From: Bradyrhizobium sp.
Lineage (GTDB): Bacteria > Pseudomonadota > Alphaproteobacteria > Rhizobiales > Xanthobacteraceae
DNA: 7,274 nucleotides
NCBI GenBank assembly: GCA_028290165.1
Contig: JAQGKJ010000472.1
Location: 1-7,274, forward strand
Reading direction: 5' to 3'
Shown here: positions 1-5,466 of the stretch, in pieces
Numbering within the stretch: position 1 is the first letter of the stretch
Layout of the letters: each line of letters opens with the position of its first letter
Program-made: the position numbers and the translations under genes
The notes under the pieces: model-generated
The model's database searches: none
Seen by the model: the letters and a program-made list of their open reading frames with translations, nothing else
What the model was told of the DNA's origin: nothing

Positions 1-898
1 GCGCGGTTTTGCCATCGAGGGCGGCCGGCATCCGGTGGTCGAACAGGCGCTGAAGCGCGACGGTCAGCCCTTCATTGCCAACGCCTGCGACCTGTCGCCG
101 GGGCCAGGACAGAAGTCGGGCCAGATCTGGCTGATCACCGGCCCCAACATGGCGGGCAAATCGACCTTTCTGCGTCAGAACGCGCTGATCGCGCTGATGG
201 CGCAGATCGGCAGTTTTGTGCCGGCAACCCGTGCTCGCATCGGGATCGTCGACCGGCTGTTCTCGCGGGTCGGCGCCGCGGACGACCTGGCGCGCGGCCG
301 CTCGACCTTCATGGTGGAGATGGTGGAAACCGCGGTCATTCTCAATCAGGCCAGCGAGCGCTCGCTGGTGATATTAGACGAAATTGGCCGGGGCACTGCG
401 ACCTTCGACGGGCTATCGATCGCGTGGGCCGCGATCGAGCATCTGCATGAGGCCAACCGCTGCCGCGCGCTGTTTGCCACCCATTATCATGAACTCACCG
501 CGCTGTCGGCAAAACTGCCGCGGCTGTTCAACGCCACCGTGCGGGTCAAGGAATGGCAGGGCGACGTGGTGTTCTTGCACGAGGTGCTGCCGGGCTCGGC
601 CGACCGCTCCTACGGCATTCTGGTGGCAAAACTTGCCGGCCTGCCCGCGCCTGTGATCGCGCGCGCCAAATCGGTCCTTGCCAAGCTCGAGGCGCAGGAC
701 CGCGGCCAGACCGCGCGCGCCTTGGCCGACGACCTGCCGCTGTTCGCGGTACCGTCCCGCGCCGCCGCCGAGCCGGCGCCGCCGAGCGAGGCGGAGAAGC
801 TGATCGAGGCCTTAAAGGCGCTGCATCCAGATGAGATGTCGCCGCGCGAGGCGCTGGAGGCGCTGTATGCGTTGAAGGCGAAATTGCCGAAGCAATAA
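1..898 (+). CDS. mutS: DNA mismatch repair protein MutS, C-terminal part (5' end outside window)
   Basis: MutS recognises mispaired bases and small loops in DNA, then uses ATP to recruit MutL and start repair. Only the last 298 codons are present, with the reading frame entering at base 2. They cover the ABC-type ATPase and dimerisation region. The fragment opens with GGRHPVVE, typical of the start of the MutS ATPase domain. The Walker A motif GPNMAGKST is at 140-166. The Walker B / signature region [11 protein letters not shown] is at 365-397 with the D-E pair at 377-382, followed by FATHYHEL. The tail ([18 protein letters not shown]) is the usual MutS C-terminal helical motif. The protein ends at TAA 896-898, so the C terminus looks intact. 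It converges on the membrane-protein gene with only 4 bp between the two stop codons. MutS1 rather than MutS2, because there is no Smr domain and the tail is typical of MutS1. Confidence 0.97.
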   Translation, partial: RGFAIEGGRHPVVEQALKRDGQPFIANACDLSPGPGQKSGQIWLITGPNMAGKSTFLRQNALIALMAQIGSFVPATRARIGIVDRLFSRVGAADDLARGRSTFMVEMVETAVILNQASERSLVILDEIGRGTATFDGLSIAWAAIEHLHEANRCRALFATHYHELTALSAKLPRLFNATVRVKEWQGDVVFLHEVLPGSADRSYGILVAKLAGLPAPVIARAKSVLAKLEAQDRGQTARALADDLPLFAVPSRAAAEPAPPSEAEKLIEALKALHPDEMSPREALEALYALKAKLPKQ

Positions 899-902
899 GG
901 AT

Positions 903-1697
903 TCAGCGCCCGAGCTTGCTCCGCCCGTTCCACCACAATCCCAAATTCCAGCTCACGCAGGTCGCCAGCGCCAGACTGAGCGCGATCACTGATCCGAACT
1001 GCAGTGCTGCGACATGCAGCACGGCGATCGCGATGCCGAAACCGATCAGGCCCCAGCCGGCGTTGGCGAGCACGGCGGCGGTCGCCGGCCCGCCGATGCG
1101 CGGGTGCAGGATCAGCATCATGGAAGTGAACACCACCGGAAACAGCGCGAGAGTGCCGCTCACGCTTGGGCCGACCCAGCCTGACAAAGTGACTACGGTC
1201 GCCACCAGTGTCGCCACCAGCGAGGCGCGCAGCGGAATATCGTACCAGCGCTGTGTGATCAGCGGCATCTTGGCGTGACGAAAGTGCCGCAGCAGCGGCA
1301 GGCAGATCGCAAAAGCGATGGCATTGGCCAGCAGGCCGCCGGCCAGCGACCAGTGCACCGTCCGCGACAGCGCGGCAAGCGCGATCCACACGATCCCCGC
1401 GCCGCCTGCACTGACAGCCGCGTTCTGCCGCTGCGCCAGCACGACATAGGTCAGCGCGAGAAAGATCGTCGCGGCATTGATCGGCAGGCTCGCCAGCGCG
1501 CCCTCGGCGATGAACGCGGCGTCGTGGTCGAGCGCGAGAAAGACATAAGAGGGCCCGGCCGAAATCGGCAGTGTCGCGACAAGTGCACCGATCACCGGTC
1601 CGGAGCGCTCGGCGATGACGGAGGCCGACACCACGAAGGCAGCGGTGACCGCCATGCGCAGCGCGAGCGTCAGGAGGAAGGCGAGATCGGGGGACAT
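903..1697 (-). CDS. Polytopic inner-membrane protein of unknown function with internal duplication
   Basis: I do not recognise a named family. The 264-residue product is very hydrophobic, with about eight predicted transmembrane segments and no signal peptide separate from the first helix. Two halves resemble each other: residues 13-44 and 156-187 both read L-R, then G-P 19 residues after the R, then P ten residues after that P, without a gap. This suggests a two-repeat fold as in many small transporters, which is inference. I chose ATG 1695-1697 (MSPDLAFLL). A longer frame opens at 1772, but its first 25 residues are a translation of the REP-like repeat (VMGPCFRRDD) and that start has no Shine-Dalgarno sequence. 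The repeat's own GGGAC lies upstream of 1697 and could serve as a weak ribosome-binding site. The gene is last in the minus-strand block and converges with mutS. It may be a transporter or exporter, but no substrate can be named. Confidence 0.8.
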   Translation of the reverse strand: MSPDLAFLLTLALRMAVTAAFVVSASVIAERSGPVIGALVATLPISAGPSYVFLALDHDAAFIAEGALASLPINAATIFLALTYVVLAQRQNAAVSAGGAGIVWIALAALSRTVHWSLAGGLLANAIAFAICLPLLRHFRHAKMPLITQRWYDIPLRASLVATLVATVVTLSGWVGPSVSGTLALFPVVFTSMMLILHPRIGGPATAAVLANAGWGLIGFGIAIAVLHVAALQFGSVIALSLALATCVSWNLGLWWNGRSKLGR

Positions 1698-1702
1698 TTT
1701 TC

Positions 1703-1824
1703 TGTCGTCCCTGCGAAAGCAGGGACCCATAACCACAGCTGTTCGTTTGGGACTAAAGCCGTCGAACAGCATTTTTAAAAGGAGAGGACACGGCGTATGG
1801 ATCCCTGCTTTCGCAGGGACGACA
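1703..1824. repeat. Inverted pair of 29-bp REP-like palindromic repeats (REPIN-like arrangement)
   Basis: Bases 1703-1731 and the reverse complement of 1796-1824 agree at 28 of 29 positions; the difference is at 1726. Each copy is itself a hairpin, TCCCTGC-GAAA-GCAGGGA. The GAAA loop is on the plus strand in copy 1 (1708-1725) and on the minus strand in copy 2 (1802-1819). G1707-C1726 adds an eighth pair in copy 1 only. Two REP-like units in inverted orientation around a spacer of 64 bp is the layout called a REPIN or BIME in other bacteria. From memory, the same element is dispersed in Bradyrhizobium and Rhodopseudomonas genomes and is often mistranslated as GPCFRRDD. No mobilising gene is visible here. 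The pair fills most of the 138-bp gap between the OsmC and membrane-protein genes. Confidence 0.85.
1738..1770. repeat. Perfect 8-bp inverted repeat inside the REP pair, followed by a T run
   Basis: GCTGTTCG (1738-1745) and CGAACAGC (1763-1770) can pair perfectly around a 17-nt loop. On the plus strand the stem is followed by A and then five T (1772-1776), the order expected of a rho-independent terminator, but no plus-strand gene ends nearby. On the minus strand, the direction of the flanking genes, no T run follows. I therefore record it as structured spacer rather than as a terminator. Confidence 0.5.
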
Positions 1825-1835
1825 TCGAGTTGCCC

Positions 1836-2345
1836 TCACACCCTCTGCATCGTCACCGAAACCTTCGGGCCGTTCTTGATGGTCTGGTAGACCACGCAAT
1901 AGCGCTCGGTGAGTTTCAACAACAGATCGAGCTTGTCCTGCGGCGCATCGGTGTCGACGTCGAAGCGCAGGCGAATCTCCGCGAAACCGACCGGCGCCTC
2001 CTTGTCGACGCCGAGCGTTCCGCGGAAATCGAGATCGCCCTCGGCGGTGACGTTGCCTGATTTCAGCGGCACCTCGATCGCGGTCGCCACCGACTTCAAG
2101 GTCACGCCGGCGCAGGCGGCGAGCGCCTCGAGCAGCATGTCGCCGGAGCACAGTTCAAGCCCAGAACCGCCGGAGGCCGGATGCAGACCGGCGATCGCCA
2201 ACGCGCGGCCGGTCTCGACCTTGCAGGCGATGCCCTCGTTCTCGATCGAGCCGCGGGCGGTGAGCGTGATCATCGCGGCCTCCGGATCGGATTTGTAGCG
2301 TTCCTTGATCGGGGCCTGGGTGGTGCGGAGTTGGGCGGCGTCCAT
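1836..2345 (-). CDS. OsmC/Ohr-family protein (thiol-dependent peroxide detoxification)
   Basis: OsmC-family proteins reduce organic hydroperoxides with a reactive cysteine pair, usually in the cytoplasm and often recycled by lipoylated proteins. The 169-residue product has both family cysteine sites. C78 lies in the helix motif GDMLLEALAACAGVTLKSVA, and C150 lies in ERYCVVYQTI. The spacing of about 72 residues is close to that of E. coli OsmC (Cys59 and Cys125). A third cysteine, C66, precedes the helix. The usual P of the ERYCPV motif is V here, so the protein probably belongs to a divergent OsmC/YhfA-like subgroup and not to classical Ohr; this is inference. The start at 2343-2345 has a good ribosome-binding site (GGGAG, 8 nt upstream). 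It lies 57 bp downstream of the ABC ATPase gene on the same strand, with no clear terminator between, so cotranscription with the importer is plausible. Confidence 0.88.
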   Translation of the reverse strand: MDAAQLRTTQAPIKERYKSDPEAAMITLTARGSIENEGIACKVETGRALAIAGLHPASGGSGLELCSGDMLLEALAACAGVTLKSVATAIEVPLKSGNVTAEGDLDFRGTLGVDKEAPVGFAEIRLRFDVDTDAPQDKLDLLLKLTERYCVVYQTIKNGPKVSVTMQRV

Positions 2346-2402
2346 TTTCTTCTCTCCCGGATACTATTTGCGCGTCCGATGTAATGGGTCGGAGCGCCGA
2401 TG

Positions 2403-3188
2403 TCACCACCACATCGCCTCGCCCGCGGTCGATTTCGGATCCGCATCCGGCACGCTGCGGTCGAGCGAACGATCCAGCGCCGTCAAGACGCGGCGCTTGA
2501 AATTGTCGAACAGCGGCGAGTTGCGGTCGCGCGGCCGCGCCAGATTGATCTTGATCTCCTCGAACAGGCGGCCCGGCCGCGGCCGCATCACCAGCACCCG
2601 GTCGGCCAGCACCACGGCCTCATCGACATCGTGCGTGACCAAGACCAATGTCGGCCGCGTATCGGCCCAGAGGTCAAGCAGATGGTCCTGCAGATCCCGC
2701 CTCGTGAATGCGTCCAGCGCGGAGAACGGCTCGTCCAGCAGCAGCACTTCCGGCTGCGGCACAAGGGCCCTTGCAATCGCCACCCGCTGTGCCTGCCCGC
2801 CGGATAATTCGCGCGGCCAGGCATCGGCCTTGTCGGTGAGACCCACGCGCGCCAGCGCCAGCGCGACCTTCTCGCGGCGGAGAATGGCCGGCAGTTCCGA
2901 GAGCCCAAAACCGATATTATCGGCGACGCCGAGCCAGGGCAGCAGTCTTGGTTCCTGAAAGATGATGCCGATTTTCGCGTGCGGCGCCAAGATCGAGATG
3001 TCGTCGAGCGTCACCGTGCCCGAGGTGGCGCGGTCAAGCCCGGCGACGGCGCGCAGCAATGTCGACTTGCCGCAGCCGGAGCCGCCGATGATGGCGACGA
3101 TTTCCCCCAGCCTGATCTCCGTCGAAAAACGCTCCAGCGCATGGACGCCGTTGGGATAGATTTTTCCCAGGGAAGCGAGCTTGAGCAT
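2403..3188 (-). CDS. ABC importer ATP-binding protein, SsuB/TauB/NrtD type
   Basis: This is the cytoplasmic ATPase that powers the importer encoded just upstream. All ABC motifs are present in the 261-residue product: Walker A GGSGCGKST (35-43), Q-loop glutamine Q78 in IIFQEPRLLPW, signature LSGGQ (128-132), Walker B VLLLDEP (148-154), SALD D-loop (156-159) and switch histidine H186 in LVTHDVDEAV. The QEPRLLPW sequence is characteristic of the nitrate/sulfonate/taurine subfamily. A region after about residue 205 extends past the core fold, as usual in SsuB. Its ATG shares one base with the permease stop codon (TGATG at 3186-3190), a typical sign of translational coupling, and a GGAG lies 7 nt upstream. 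The domain assignment is firm. The substrate is not, so I give no gene symbol. Confidence 0.95.
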   Translation of the reverse strand: MLKLASLGKIYPNGVHALERFSTEIRLGEIVAIIGGSGCGKSTLLRAVAGLDRATSGTVTLDDISILAPHAKIGIIFQEPRLLPWLGVADNIGFGLSELPAILRREKVALALARVGLTDKADAWPRELSGGQAQRVAIARALVPQPEVLLLDEPFSALDAFTRRDLQDHLLDLWADTRPTLVLVTHDVDEAVVLADRVLVMRPRPGRLFEEIKINLARPRDRNSPLFDNFKRRVLTALDRSLDRSVPDADPKSTAGEAMWW

Positions 3189-4039
3189 CAGCTAGCTCCA
3201 CTCTGGCGGCCGAAGGCGTCCTGCCAGCGCAACAGCGGCGCGGTCGCGATCTCGATCAGCCAGTCGGTGGCCTTGCCCAAGATGGCGAAGATCACGATCG
3301 CGGCCAGGATTTGGGCGGGCTTGCCGAGTTGCTGGCCGTCGACCAGGAGATAGCCGAGCCCCTCGGACGCGCCCATGACTTCGGCGGCGACCACGAACAT
3401 CCACCCCAAGCCGAGCCCCACTCGTAACGCGACCACATAGGCCGGCAATACCGCGGGCAGCAGGATGCGCCGGATCATCGCCGGCCCCGAGAGGCGGAAG
3501 GCGCGGCCGACTTCGACGATCTTGCGATCGACTGAGAGGATCGCACCCATCACGCCGAGATAGACCGGAAAAAATACCCCGATTGCGATCAGGGCGATTT
3601 TCGAGGTTTCGAAAATGCCGAGCCACAGGATGAACAATGGCACCCAGGCGAGCGAGGGGATCGCGCGCAGCGCCTGCACGGTCGGATCGAGCAACCGCCG
3701 GGCGAGACCCCAGTAGCCGGAGATCGAACCGAGCAGCGTTCCGGCGACCACGCCGAGGCCGAACCCGCCAGCGACGCGCGTCAGCGTCGCCATGACGTGC
3801 TGCGCGAGTTCGCCACTCTTCGCCAATTCGAAAATGGTGGCGAACAGTTTTGAGGGCGGCGGCACCAGCCGTCCGCTGGAAAGGCCGAGCCAGACGATGA
3901 TTTCCCAGGCGAGCGCGAGGCCCACCGGCAGCAACAGCCCCAGCGCCGGCCGCGCAAAACGGCGCAGGCGGCCGGAGGGCGCCGGGTTCGCCATCGCATC
4001 AGTTCGTTCAAGCGCGGGCAGTTCAACCGTCATGGCCAT
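3188..4039 (-). CDS. ABC importer permease, SsuC/TauC/NrtB type
   Basis: This is the inner-membrane subunit of the importer, probably acting as a homodimer. The 283-residue product has a cytoplasmic N-terminal segment rich in R (about 22-30), then about six membrane segments from residue 33. The EAA coupling loop, which docks on the ATPase, is near 176-206 (EVGRAFRLSGPAMIRRILLPAVLP). The sequence AIPSLAWVPLFILWLGI (126-142) is typical of the BPD_transp_1 sulfonate/nitrate branch. I chose ATG 4037-4039, with GGGAAG 10 nt upstream. ATG at 4031-4033 or 3992-3994 is also possible. An open frame extends to 4216, but its extra residues (RHARPCAGHPRLSW) translate the intergenic palindrome at 4101-4190 and are not protein-like. 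It overlaps the ATPase gene by one base, so the pair is certainly one transcriptional unit. Confidence 0.93.
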   Translation of the reverse strand: MAMTVELPALERTDAMANPAPSGRLRRFARPALGLLLPVGLALAWEIIVWLGLSSGRLVPPPSKLFATIFELAKSGELAQHVMATLTRVAGGFGLGVVAGTLLGSISGYWGLARRLLDPTVQALRAIPSLAWVPLFILWLGIFETSKIALIAIGVFFPVYLGVMGAILSVDRKIVEVGRAFRLSGPAMIRRILLPAVLPAYVVALRVGLGLGWMFVVAAEVMGASEGLGYLLVDGQQLGKPAQILAAIVIFAILGKATDWLIEIATAPLLRWQDAFGRQSGAS

Positions 4040-4071
4040 AGCAAGAACGCTTCCCGCTGCGGATTGCAAGT

Positions 4072-4096
4072 TGGCGGAAGGGAGGACTTGAACCTC
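4072..4096 (-). other. Short sequence resembling the 3' end of a tRNA (T-arm), no intact tRNA
   Basis: Read on the minus strand, 4096-4072 gives AGAGGTTCAAGTCCTCC followed by CTTCCGCCA. GTTCAAGTC fits the conserved T-loop pattern GTTCRANTC, and four of five T-stem pairs form. The acceptor strand before CCA is about two bases short. The DNA that would hold the rest of a tRNA (4097-4165) is the palindromic repeat and forms no cloverleaf. It could be a tRNA remnant left by an integration or repeat insertion, or chance. Confidence 0.25.
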
Positions 4097-4100
4097 TCGT

Positions 4101-4190
4101 TCGTCATGGCCGGGCTCGGCCCGGCCATCCACGTCTTCTTTGTGCGTCCAAGAAAGACGTGGATGCCCGGCACAAGGCCGTGCATGACGA
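4101..4190. repeat. 90-bp dispersed imperfect palindrome between binding-protein and permease genes
   Basis: The outer arms 4101-4137 and 4154-4190 are inverted repeats: the outer 8 positions and inner 12 match exactly, and 10 of the middle 17 match, around a 16-nt loop. The left arm also holds a perfect local hairpin, ATGGCCGGGC-TCG-GCCCGGCCAT (4106-4128), with a 10-bp stem and a 3-nt loop. It starts 22 nt past the binding-protein stop codon. No T run follows on the minus strand, so it is not a standard intrinsic terminator. I recognise it, from memory, as a common intergenic repeat of Bradyrhizobium and relatives (CGTCATGGCCGGG...CCACGTCTT). In REP-like elements such structures protect upstream mRNA from 3' exonucleases; that role here is inference. 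Confidence 0.85.
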
Positions 4191-4212
4191 CGCTGAGCTT
4201 GAGCGATCGCCC

Positions 4213-5187
4213 TCAATTCGTCGGCAGCGGGACCTGGTCGTCGATCAAGGCATCCAGCGTCGCCTTGACGTCGACCTTGGGCTCGATCACGCCGGCCTGC
4301 TGCAGTGCGAGGCCCGCGGCGAGGATGGATTCGCGCTGCGGCGCGCCGATCCGACTGTGGGTCAGTTCGGTGCGCTCCTTGAGCTGCTTGTCGACCACCG
4401 CGTCAGGCAGTTTTGTCACCGCGATGAATGTCTTCTTCAGGTCGTCGTAATGGCTAAGCGAATATTTGCGCGCTTCCTCGTAAGTAGCCAGCACGCGGCG
4501 AACCACGTCCGGATAATCCTTCAGGAACTGCTCGCGCACATTGAGAATGCCCCAGGTGTTGGCGTCGGGCTTGCGGAAGAACAGTTTGGCGCCGTCTTCG
4601 ATTTCGGCCTGCGCTATCATGGGGTCGAGACCGGCCCAGGCATCGACGTCGCCGCGGATCAGCGCAGTCTTGCCGTCGCCGTGCTGCAGCAATACCGGGG
4701 TGATGTCCTTTTCGCTCAATCCCGCGCCGAGCAGCGCGCGCACCAGGAAGATATGCGGGTCGGTGCCCCGCGTCACCGCGACGCGCTTGCCTTTGAGGTC
4801 GGCGACGGTTGCAATTTTGGAATCCTTGGTCGTCACCAGCGCGGTCCATTCGGGGCGCGAAAACACATAGATCGACTTGATCGGGTTGCCGTTGATTTTT
4901 GCGACCAGCGCCGCCGAACCGGCGGTCGAGCCGAAGTCGATCGATCCGGCGTTGAGGAATTCGAGCGCCTTGTTGGAACCGGCCGATTGCACCCAGACGA
5001 CGGCGATGCCGTCCTTGGCGAATTCCTTCTCCAGCAGGCCTTTTTGCTTGAGGACCATCGACACCGGATTGTAGGTCGCCCAGTCGATGTGAATTTCCTT
5101 GAGCGCATCGGCAGCGTATGCACCGCCAGGCAGCAGCGTCGAGACCGCGATGAGCGCAGCCAGAGCGCGCCGTGAAATCTTGAGCAT
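4213..5187 (-). CDS. Periplasmic substrate-binding protein, SsuA/TauA/NMT1-like (probable sulfonate)
   Basis: This protein binds the substrate in the periplasm and delivers it to the ABC permease. The 324-residue product begins with a signal peptide: K3, R6, R7, a hydrophobic stretch at 8-20, and AYA-AD as a likely signal peptidase I site after residue 25. The mature part starts with EIHIDWATYNPVSMVLKQKGLLEKEF. It includes GSNKALEFLNAGSIDFGSTAGSAAL and LKGKRVAVTRGTDPHIFLVRAL, the usual layout of aliphatic-sulfonate binding proteins. Taurine, nitrate or thiamine-precursor binding cannot be excluded from sequence alone. I chose ATG 5185-5187 because AGGAG lies 9 nt upstream; an in-frame TTG at 5191-5193 is too close to that site. 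It heads the operon, with 173 bp holding a palindrome before the permease. No ssuD/ssuE desulfonation genes are in the window. Confidence 0.92.
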   Translation of the reverse strand: MLKISRRALAALIAVSTLLPGGAYAADALKEIHIDWATYNPVSMVLKQKGLLEKEFAKDGIAVVWVQSAGSNKALEFLNAGSIDFGSTAGSAALVAKINGNPIKSIYVFSRPEWTALVTTKDSKIATVADLKGKRVAVTRGTDPHIFLVRALLGAGLSEKDITPVLLQHGDGKTALIRGDVDAWAGLDPMIAQAEIEDGAKLFFRKPDANTWGILNVREQFLKDYPDVVRRVLATYEEARKYSLSHYDDLKKTFIAVTKLPDAVVDKQLKERTELTHSRIGAPQRESILAAGLALQQAGVIEPKVDVKATLDALIDDQVPLPTN

Positions 5188-5196
5188 CGTCAATGT

Positions 5197-5201
5197 CTCC
5201 T
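5197..5201 (-). promoter_or_regulatory. Ribosome-binding site of the binding-protein gene
   Basis: AGGAG on the minus strand lies 9 nt before ATG 5187 but only 3 nt before the in-frame TTG at 5193. It therefore decides the start in favour of the ATG. Confidence 0.75.
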
Positions 5202-5214
5202 GAAGGTGCGGATG

Positions 5215-5242
5215 ATCAAAGCAGATTGCCGGGAAGCGTCAA
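5215..5242 (-). promoter_or_regulatory. Candidate sigma70-type promoter for the ABC importer operon
   Basis: On the minus strand TTGACG (5242-5237) and TTTGAT (5220-5215) are separated by 16 nt. They match the -35 consensus at 5 of 6 and the -10 consensus at 4 of 6 positions. Transcription would start near 5208 and give a leader of about 20 nt that includes the ribosome-binding site. Assigned by eye, without expression evidence. Confidence 0.35.
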
Positions 5243-5301
5243 CGCAACCGAGGCGGATGGTGGGTAGCCGGCGCCTCCCCGGCAGTAAAAAACGCCGTTT
5301 T

Positions 5302-5329
5302 ATTTCAATTAGTTAAGTGGACACGTCAA
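5302..5329 (-). promoter_or_regulatory. Second, weaker upstream promoter candidate for the importer operon
   Basis: The minus strand carries another TTGACG (5329-5324), 16 nt from TGAAAT (5307-5302). It has the same -35 box and spacing as the nearer candidate and lies in the only AT-rich part of this gap. A 13-bp dyad, AAAACGCCGTTTT, lies just downstream at 5289-5301. A start here would give a leader of about 110 nt. It may be real, or a consequence of local AT content. Confidence 0.2.
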
Positions 5330-5401
5330 CGAGAAAATACCTACACTTGATGCCCGGGAATGAGAACAGCTTTGCTCAAACGGAACGATATCCAGCATGG
5401 A

Positions 5402-5421
5402 CCTGCTGTGATCACCGCAGG
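5402..5421. promoter_or_regulatory. 20-bp dyad in the glnD upstream region, possible operator
   Basis: CCTGCTGTGATCACCGCAGG is a continuous palindrome with one mismatched pair (5407 with 5416). It ends 45 bp before the glnD start codon. Continuous dyads of this size are typical of binding sites for dimeric regulators. As RNA it would form a short hairpin with a small loop and no following T run. No regulator can be named. Confidence 0.35.
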
Positions 5422-5466
5422 AATGTCCCGTGACAGCGCCAGCGCCGTCCGATATCCGGGTAGGTC

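Noticed and set aside
1797..2060. Plus-strand open frame starting MDPCFRRDD with a good Shine-Dalgarno sequence
   Set aside because: Its first residues translate the REP-like repeat and the rest is antisense to the conserved OsmC gene. OsmC motifs on the minus strand explain the region.
2373..2403. Repeated CCGATGT (2376 and 2397, 21 bp apart) between the ATPase and OsmC genes
   Set aside because: Seven bases is too short to distinguish from chance in GC-rich DNA, although spacing of two helical turns would suit an operator for OsmC.
4159..5175. Long plus-strand open frame of 338 codons opposite the binding-protein gene
   Set aside because: It is the antisense shadow of a gene with a clear signal peptide and family motifs; high GC content keeps such frames open. 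It starts in the palindromic repeat.
5267..5292. GCCGG-N7-CCGGC stem as a terminator in the divergent gap
   Set aside because: It has only five pairs, no T run in either orientation, and no gene ends beside it.
5397..5411. Five-codon open frame (MDLL then stop) ahead of glnD as a leader peptide
   Set aside because: It has no Shine-Dalgarno sequence, no run of regulatory codons and no attenuator-like hairpin pair after it. It overlaps the dyad by chance.
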